NCBI GenBank assembly: GCA_963682175.1
Contig: OY821791.1
Span: forward strand, 32,548,326 to 32,612,325
Length of the DNA: 64,000 nucleotides
Direction of reading: 5' to 3'
DNA from: Triglochin maritima
Taxonomy: Eukaryota > Streptophyta > Magnoliopsida > Alismatales > Juncaginaceae
In this document: positions 57,425 to 64,000 of the stretch, piece after piece
Position numbering within the stretch: position 1 is the stretch's first letter
Layout of the letters: each line of letters begins with the position of its first letter
Made by a program: the position numbers and the translations under genes
Notes under the pieces: generated by a model
What the model saw: only the letters and a program-made list of their open reading frames with translations
Database searches by the model: none
Told to the model about the DNA's origin: nothing

Positions 57425-57742
57425 ATGGTAATATCCCAGAAAATTGAGGAATCACTTAAACTAATGGAGGGTTTCACGACCTCAGAAATTAAAAAAGCAA
57501 CATTTGAACTCGCACCTAATAAATCACCAGGACCGGATGGATTCAACATGTACTTTTACCAACAAATGTGGGGAGACATCAAAGATCACTTAATGTCCTT
57601 GGTCAAATGTTTCCAAGTTGGAACAATATCACGAAACGAGTTCAAAGGAATAAACCAGTTGTTCATTGCTCTTGTTCCTAAAAAACAAGGGATTGAAACT
57701 GTAAAGGATCTTCGACCAATTTCCTTACTAAATAGTACTTAG
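57425..57742 (+). pseudogene. LINE reverse transcriptase, N-terminal block
   Basis: 105 codons with APNKSPGPDGFNMYFYQQMW, and FIALVPKKQG followed by KDLRPISLLNST, the fingers region of plant L1 RTs. Stops at TAG where the family continues with YKI.AK.LA.RL, which is visible in the next codons. Confidence 0.9.
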
Positions 57743-58511
57743 AAAATCTTAGCAAAAGCATTAGCCACAAGACTATCCAACGCCATCTAATTGTTCGAAC
57801 CAAAGCCCCAATTCTTTTTAAGTGTATATCCACAACCTCTGCCTCGGTACTTATTAATGGTACTTCACATCAACCAATGAACTTAGACAAGGGGATCCAT
57901 TGTCACCTCTTTTGTTTCTCATTGTTGCCAACTTCCTGAGCCACATGCTTCGCTTAGGTTGTCAAAATAGACTCATTTCAGGGGTTAACTTTGGATCTAA
58001 GGGCTCTGAAGTCCTTAACCTACAATTCACAGATGATACAATACTATCATAACACCCTTCTAAGGATAATATCATCAACACCAAGCGCATTCTTGTACTT
58101 TTCGAATGCTTATCCGGACTCAAAATAAATTACAACAAATCATGTCTAAGTGGGACTCACCTTAACGAAAACCAGCTAATCCAATACAAAAATCTCTTGG
58201 GATGTAAGGTGGATAAACTACCATTTGACTACCTGGGTATTCCACTGTCGAGTAAGCACGGAAACAAGGCGTCTTGGAACTCAATAGTGGAAAAAATGAG
58301 AACCAAAGTAGCAAATTGGAAAACCAAAAATCTATCTCTAGGGGGAAGAATTACAATGATTAATTAAGTGATTACCCCAATTGCTTCCTACCAATTAAGT
58401 TTTAGGAAACCACCAGGACAACACTTAATGATATTGACAAAATAAGAAGGAACTTTCTTTGGAACAACTCCTTATCCAACAGTAAAGTCAGAAATCTGGT
58501 AAAATAGGGTA
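57743..58511 (+). pseudogene. LINE reverse transcriptase, catalytic and thumb region
   Basis: Scattered frames: LRQGDPLSPLLFLIVANFLS, the catalytic FTDDTIL near 58031, SGLKINYNKS, and YLGIPLSSKHGNKASWN. Stops and shifts throughout. Part of the palm is missing near 57790-57850, where a 21-bp phrase from 57399 recurs. Confidence 0.85.
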
Positions 58512-58979
58512 TTGTATGCCGCCCAATTTTTTTTTGGAGGATTAGGAGTACTAAACCTCAAATTGCACTCTTTAACTCTCCGACTTAAGCAAATTTGGAA
58601 AATAATTTCAGGTTCCAAAGGCCTTTGCACGAACATTATGGAGAAAAAATATAAACGAAACTCACAATTAGGAATCATCCCACATTGCAAAGGAAAAGCA
58701 TCACCATTCCTTAAGGATCTCCTGAAATGGATTCCACCAATATGTCGATTTAGTAAGGTCACAGTCAAGGATGGAGCACATACTTTGTTCAGGCATGATA
58801 TTTGGTTCCAAGGAAGGATCCTTAGTGAGGAATGGCCAAACCTATTCAAATTGTGCAAAGATCAGTTCATAACATTAGCAACTTTCTTCCATGGTGAGGT
58901 CTTCGAACAAACATGGTTAAAAGGAAGGTTCAAAGGGAACATCTCGAATGAACATTGGATGAACTTATACAATGCATAA
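58512..58979 (+). pseudogene. LINE ORF2 C-terminal region
   Basis: 155 open codons: FFGGLGVLNLKLHSLTLRLK, WIPPICRFSKVTVKDGAHTL, and FRHDIWFQGRILSEEWPNLF. Typical of the region between RT and zf-RVT in plant L1 proteins. Confidence 0.85.
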
Positions 58980-59311
58980 GGTTGTGGAAACCAAAGGCAA
59001 ATGGAAAGTTTACAACAAAAAATTGTTACCTATTCCTTATCGATGGAGGGGAGCGATATCCCACCATGAATGAAGTGTGGAAAACAACTTGTCCACCAAA
59101 AGTCAAAGCATTCTCTTGGGTACTCACCTTAAACAAAATACTAACAAGAGATAGGCTAATAAAGAAAGGTGTGCACACCGACCCAATGTGCGGGGAACAT
59201 CAAGAAACCATACAACACTTTTTTTATGATTGTGAATTGGCATCGCTATTTTGGGATAGAGCTTCCATGATTGACCCCAATCACATACGTGGCAATAACA
59301 TTGCATTCTGA
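58955..59311 (+). pseudogene. LINE zf-RVT domain
   Basis: 118 codons with VWKTTCPPKVKAFSWVLTLN, ILTRDRLIKKGVHTDPMCGE and HFFYDCELASLFWDRA: Trp and Cys/His pattern of the RVT-associated zinc-binding domain. The following sequence to about 59504 continues the usual C-terminus (FFWTIWCERNNRIFR). Confidence 0.85.
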
Positions 59312-59504
59312 ACAAGTGTTCAAAATTGTCTCGATTTAGGAACCAAAGATTGGAATGTGTTAATAAATTGCTTTTTTTGGACAATTTGGTGTGAAAGAAA
59401 TAACAGAATTTTTCGTAGAATTGCTCTGAACTTTAATATGTTTATGCATAAATTGTTTGATCAATTGGAATTGTGGCTGAAACGAACCGAAAATCCCTTA
59501 CAAT

Positions 59505-59898
59505 AAAACCGCAACATCAAAAGAGCACGAACAATCCTCGCAGCTGCTCTTCCTCCTAGCAACTCCCCAATGCAGCTCGACCCACAATCTTACGGTGCAC
59601 TCCCGCAGGATAGCCACCCAGCAGTCACAGTCCACACAGCCGGAATGGATGGTGGCAACATGTCGACGGAGAGTGAAATTCAACGAATCGAGGAGGCTGA
59701 TAGACTGATGAAGGAGGAACATGGACGGGCAAACCATCTCTAGGCAATAGAAATGGAGAGGGAGGGACGAAACCGGGAATTCGAGGAATACGAAAGCTAA
59801 AGTAACTAGACAAAAATATCTAGATTCGTATGGAAGAAATGTATGTAAGGGAAAACAATTTGTATCCCACAAGAATATTTTCTTTTGTAATTTTTTTG
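59505..59898 (+). pseudogene. Unrecognised coiled-coil-like frame
   Basis: A frame without stop from 59506 to about 59742 (TAG), then to TAA near 59800: RARTILAAALPPSNSPMQLD, then STESEIQRIEEADRLMKEEH and EMEREGRNREFEEYES. The Glu/Arg-rich end suggests a coiled coil. No family known to me. Could belong to a neighbouring element. Confidence 0.35.
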
Positions 59899-60130
59899 TA
59901 ACGACCGGGTCAACGACCCAGTTGTTGCGTTTAAATTTTTTTTGTAATTTTTTAAATTTAGTTTTAATCGTTTTTTAAAATAAAAAAAATCTAAAATACG
60001 TTTTTTTATTTTTTTCCAAAATACGTTTTACAAATTTTTAATTTTTTTTAAGTTTTTAAAAAAAAAAAAATTTTTTTAATTTTTTTTAAGTTTTTAAAAA
60101 AATTTAAATTTGTTTAAATTTTTTAAGTTT
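59899..60130. repeat. TGTAACGACC terminus followed by A/T homopolymer tract
   Basis: TGTAACGACCGGGTCAACGA resembles the start of Gypsy LTRs in plants and the LTR starts in this window. It is followed by about 200 bp of T- and A-runs. No partner end found. Low complexity. Confidence 0.4.
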
Positions 60131-60483
60131 TTTTAAAATCGACCCTAAAAAATGATGCGGATGAGAGATAGGTTGTAATAGGTTGGGATTAAGAGGTGAA
60201 TAGTGTAGGAAAGAGAAGAAAGTGGGTTGGCAAAAGAGAAGACTGATGTGGAAGAGAGAAAAAGTTCAGGACCAGGTCGTCTGGACTCATGGTTAAATTT
60301 GGTATCAGGTACACCATACTATAATAAATGGGAACTACTATTCATCGCCCTAAAATTACTTAAATCGTTCGTCCAATTACCATTTTTCCCTTCACAATTC
60401 ATTTAATACTCATTTCGTCCCGTCTCTTAAACTAAGGTTTATGCCCATATTTTTCACATTTTACCAGTACAAATACCACGAAA
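60131..60483. other. Upstream region of the MULE gene
   Basis: No coding sequence seen. Ends at the ATG at 60484. Confidence 0.35.
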
Positions 60484-61790
60484 ATGTCTGGCGAAGCTTC
60501 TGCATCCGGTGAGGTGAGTCAGGGCAAGAAAAAAATTCGGGTCGGGTCAGACGCCCTCCCCTTGGGGGAGGCGTCCTAGGTAGACGCCTCCGCTAAGGTG
60601 GAGGCATCTGACTAGGACGCCTACCCCTAGGGGAGGGCGTCTTACTCAGACGCCCTGCCCTTGGGGGAGGTGTCCTAGACAGACGCCTTTTTTTAGTATT
60701 TTTTATTTTAAATTATTATAGGTGTCGTTGCCAGATTTCGGTGGTGATGGAGTAGATTACAGTGAGCTTTTTGTAACTACACAAGTATTTTCAACAATCG
60801 ATGAAGCGAATAAATAAGCGAAACAAGTTGCTATCGGAGCTGGGTTTCTTTTGGTAATATCATCCTTCAAATCAAAAGCATATAATCAGATGGATTGTTA
60901 TATGAGATGTGATCGCAGAAATGAAATGAGTTCTCGTGATATAGATACTGCACTACGGAAAAACATGAAAAGAAAGGGTTGCGGTTGTCGTTTTTTGATA
61001 AAAGTAGTCGAGCGACGAGATCGTGATGGATGGGTCATAGTTTCTAATAGTACTCATGGGCAGCACAACCACAGACTTGCAGTTTATCCAGAGAGTCACC
61101 GACAGATCAGTTGTCTCTGTCCTGGGGCAAAGAAAATTGTTCGTGATATGACTGAGACACAAGCGAAACCACGTAACATCTTGTTTGCGGTAAAAGAAAA
61201 TTTTCCGGAGGATAATCCAAATCAGAGACATTTATAACTTCAGAGAGTACATAAGGAGGACGAAATCTGAAGACCTGAATCCTGCTTAGTAGTTACTCAC
61301 CAGTCACCAAGCAATGCAGTATCAATACTTACATTGGATTATGGCGGATGAAGAAACTAATGTCATCACTCACGCATTTTTGGCACATCCGACGTCAGTT
61401 CAGTTGTTGCGCACATACCATTTCGTAATCTGCATGGATTCGACATACAAAACGAACAATTATAAAATGCCTTTATTCGAAATGGTTGGGGTGACACCAA
61501 CAAACATGAACTTCCTTGTTGGATATGCAATTTTGAAGGATGAGTCTTACTCTAGTTACCGATGGGTGTTGGAGAAGTTGCAAGATCTGTTATTGGGTAC
61601 TGTCAGCCCGACTGCAATAATAACGAACCGAGAGTTAGGCCTAATACGACCAATGAGAGAGGTTTTTCCTGACTCTGCTAATTTACTTTGCACCTGACAC
61701 ATCAACAAAGACGTATACAACTACACATACCACGTATTCGGCAAGAACAAGCAAATAACAGAGACTTTGAAGTGTGGAAAATGGAGGAAA
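60484..61790 (+). pseudogene. Mutator-like (MULE) transposase gene, broken
   Basis: Exon 1 60484-60513 (MSGEASASGE) ends at a strong donor GTGAGT. Exon 2 starts at 60722 after TTATTATAG, in phase (VSLPDFGGDGVDYSELF). An N-terminal FAR1/MuDR-like DNA-binding region (RCDRRNEMS.., KGCGCRFLIKV, HGQHNHRLAVYPESHRQIS) is followed by the MULE core (LLRTYHFVICMDSTYKTNNY, PLFEMVGVTPTNMNFLVGYA, SSYRWVLEKLQDLL). The second catalytic Asp appears as Asn in TNRELGL (TDRELAL is usual). TGA replaces Trp in CTWHINKDV near 61695. TAA in exon 2 near 60816 and at 61235, plus stops near 61268-61290, also break it. Truncated at 61823 by D2. Confidence 0.85.
60548..60687. repeat. Four 33-bp units of 26-bp palindromes in the MULE intron
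   Basis: Palindromes at 60550-60575, 60583-60608, 60616-60641 and 60649-60674, each GACGCC..GGCGTC-like, at an exact 33-bp period. A fifth begins at 60682. They lie between the donor at 60514 and the acceptor at 60721. Confidence 0.9.
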
Positions 61791-62270
61791 ATTGATTGAT
61801 ACGTTTTAATTAACTGCAAGTGTTGTAGGATTTCGTGCCCTATATATGTATATAATTTAAAAAAAATATACATTTAATTAGGATCGATTCCATATTTTCA
61901 ATAATTTTTATGTACACTTTTCTATATTTATTCTAATATAATATAATCTACATGTATATTAAAATAAATACAGGAGATCATACCCAAAGGTTCTCTAAAA
62001 CCTTTATGAAGATCCGGAGTTGCGTTGCACGTCGATTTGTCCGGTGATTTGCCTCCAAGTGTTCACCAAACTCTAAACAAGATTAAAGAAAAAGGAACTA
62101 GTCAATCGATCTTTAATTCAAGATTAGAATCTAACTAATAACCCCTTTATGTTTCCTGAGAATTTAATCTCCAAAAACTAAAACTAATTAAGGAATTTTC
62201 GGATGGATTAATAAGGTGGTTAGGAAAAGAGAGATTTTTGCATTAATTAAAATAATGATGGAGATTAGGC

Positions 62271-62280
62271 CTATTTATAG
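62271..62280 (-). promoter_or_regulatory. TATA box of the D2 LTR
   Basis: TATAAATAGG on the minus strand, conserved with D1. Confidence 0.5.
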
Positions 62281-62457
62281 GCTCCCATAATTTCCACATC
62301 ATGGGTTAACCACTAACCTATGATCCCATGTTTTTCTCTTCCTAAAATTAATCACAATATGCCACACAATCATCCACATCCACGTTTAATCATAATTGGA
62401 ATAAATCCAACCCATGATCAGCATTATTCCTTAATTAATTCTGGCAGAAATCTTGTG

Positions 62458-62785
62458 CACTGGTCGACCGAAAATACCCAACCGGTCGACCGATTCTACA
62501 CTAGAAAGTCAATGGACGAGCCACTGGAAATTTCCGGTCGGACTGCATCTCAAAAATTGGTCGACCGATCATTACCAAGATCAACCCGTGGAAGCTCCAG
62601 GAAATTTTGATCGAACCACGACCCTTACCGGTCGACCGGTCACCACCATAACGAGCTTGTGGAAGCTACTAGAAGTTTCCGGTCGACCAAACACATCCAT
62701 CAGGTTGACCGTTCACACGCTCAACAGCTACCGTGAATATTCGGTCGACCGGTCTCCGAAAATCGTTCGACCGTTTTGACCCGAT
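62458..62785. repeat. CGGTCGACCG palindrome array in D2
   Basis: About ten sites, for example near 62461, 62482, 62559, 62628, 62679, 62741 and 62764. D1 lacks this block, having only a diverged CGGTTTGACC at the matching place (about 19828). Confidence 0.8.
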
Positions 62786-64000
62786 TTTGCTTTTATCAAA
62801 TTTTGAATTAACATCCAACAAAATTCAATCTTTGGGGTTTTTAGCAAATTCATATATCATGTAATATATTATCATATATAATGTCAAACAATTACACCCC
62901 ATAATATATGTACATCTCATATAAATTTATTCATGATTCTAACTATGTCATTTTCATGACATAATGATTTTATCGAGTCACCACATATATACAATTTCAC
63001 ATGAAACTCGATACATCATATGAACATAAAATCAACTCCTTGTTTCCCAGTTTTGTGGTGTGACCTATAGGAGGATCCAAGTTATTTGGCAATGATATTA
63101 AACATTTAATATCACAAACTATAAGCGGTATCTAGCCACACATTATAGCTACACAATTAACAAATATGTCTTTGTTCACTCGAACTAAACACAACCCATT
63201 TAGTGATGTAAAGGCATCACTTGTGTCCATCCTTTGCCTCATGATATTAAGAATATTATACAAAGTAGAAGTGTGTCACCTTTGTATTTTATATTCATTT
63301 CTTGATCTCTTAAGCTAATTATAAATATGTGGCTATACATAAGTCACATTGTGCACATTATAATTTCGCTTTATCAAGGGGGCCACTAATATCATCACTC
63401 AAATAAAGAGGGACAATGATAATCTTTTGACTAACCATCTTTTCCATCATAAGTTATGTTTAACCAACTATTGCCTTTATCACTATACTCAATGATAACT
63501 TTTCACAATAATCAAATTAAACACTCATTATGTGAAAAGATATAAGTCTCATATTTTAGGATCAAAGACACAGTAAAACATTAATGACACATAACATAAT
63601 TCCATAATGTTTTACTTGCTAGGTCTATTCAATATATAAAAGTAATATCTTCCTCTTTTATATACTCGTGTCGTTAAATATTTGTAGAGCTACAATACTC
63701 TTTAACCAACACGACAATCTTATCTCGATAATTAATGTTCCATGTCAATTACCATGATTGTGAATTAACTTTTGATTTATGTAAACCATTTTCTTTTAGA
63801 GCTCTACAGTTAAGGACCAAGATCTCTTCCTTAACACTTCCAAAAGACGAATACATTAATCAATGAACAAAAATGTTTTCACATCCAATTCATAATAATT
63901 GACATATAAAAGTAAACTTTTAGAACACATTCCTTTCAAGTGCACGGCCGCGTTGAAGCGGTGGAAAATATAGGTCGATGAACAGGGAGGTGTGTCGACT

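Larger units (their letters stand above)
57330..59504 (+). mobile_element. Decayed L1-type LINE, 5'-truncated
   Basis: Contains RT, a C-terminal region and a zf-RVT segment over 2.2 kb with several stops, frameshifts and one internal rearrangement near 57785-57840. No endonuclease domain in front. It abuts the BRIZ fragment. No clear poly(A) or TSD. Confidence 0.85.
61824..64000 (-). mobile_element. LTR-like repeat D2, unclassified family, cut by window end
   Basis: Starts TGTAGGATTTCGTGCCCTAT and aligns with D1 (19264-20965), with extra segments at about 62005-62150 and 62455-62790. TATA box on the minus strand at 62271-62280. Similarity to D1 fades near 63895. The remaining 100 bases are unassigned. 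It is inserted in or next to the MULE gene. Confidence 0.6.

Noticed and set aside
58472..58858. Minus-strand 128-codon frame over the LINE
   Set aside because: Antisense shadow of the LINE C-terminal region. The plus strand holds the family motifs.

Overview
This is plant nuclear DNA, most likely from a eudicot. The evidence is the set of host-gene relics (an NLR-type leucine-rich-repeat exon, a plasma-membrane H+-ATPase exon, an E2 ubiquitin-conjugating enzyme remnant, and BRAP2/BRIZ-type RING + ZnF-UBP exons) and the dense nesting of plant-type Ty3/Gypsy, Ty1/Copia, CACTA, MULE, L1-type LINE and hAT-like elements. I see no intact ordinary housekeeping gene. Most of the window is transposable elements, and the host coding sequence that remains is broken.

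Layout. 1-9785: the 3' end of an NLR LRR exon, already carrying lesions, split by a young, complete Tekay/Del-type Gypsy element on the minus strand (1658-9735, TSD ATAGA). 9786-16053: AT-rich sequence with a truncated UBC relic and an antisense NB-ARC scrap. 16059-18307: a 2.25-kb solo LTR (TSD ATTCT), followed by an H+-ATPase exon relic. 19264-20965: an unclassified LTR-like repeat (D1). 22349-28328: the last exon of an unidentified acidic host protein, split by a young Copia element (22439-28231, TSD TGGAC). 28621-31408: a truncated, decayed relative of the first Gypsy element, flanked by a 158-bp direct repeat.

32.7-57.3 kb is a complex of duplicated units. Each unit joins a decayed CACTA transposase (TNP2 plus DUF4216) to an oppositely oriented, intron-containing fragment of a BRAP2/BRIZ-like gene. 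Copy C1 (32759-42226) carries a 4.78-kb solo LTR with TSD AAAAT. Copy C3 (44910-47727) is entered through a truncated Copia element whose gag is fused in frame to the BRIZ exon of C1. Copy C2 (51999-57305) carries a 603-bp hAT-like MITE with an 8-bp TSD. C1 and C2 act as empty-site controls for each other's insertions. A second giant LTR (47728-51971) lies between C3 and C2.

57.3-64 kb: a decayed L1-type LINE, a low-complexity tract, a broken MULE transposase gene whose first intron holds a 33-bp-period array of palindromes, and a second D-type LTR-like repeat (D2) running off the window.

The strongest cross-cutting signal is a dense array of the palindrome CGGTCGACCG and its half-degenerate forms. 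It occurs inside LTRs of Gypsy, Copia and unclassified families, with a conserved flanking phrase shared between Gypsy and Copia LTRs. The other leading leads are an in-frame amber codon between gag and the zinc knuckle shared by two divergent Gypsy copies, the CACTA-linked BRIZ capture, and the gag-BRIZ chimeric ORF.
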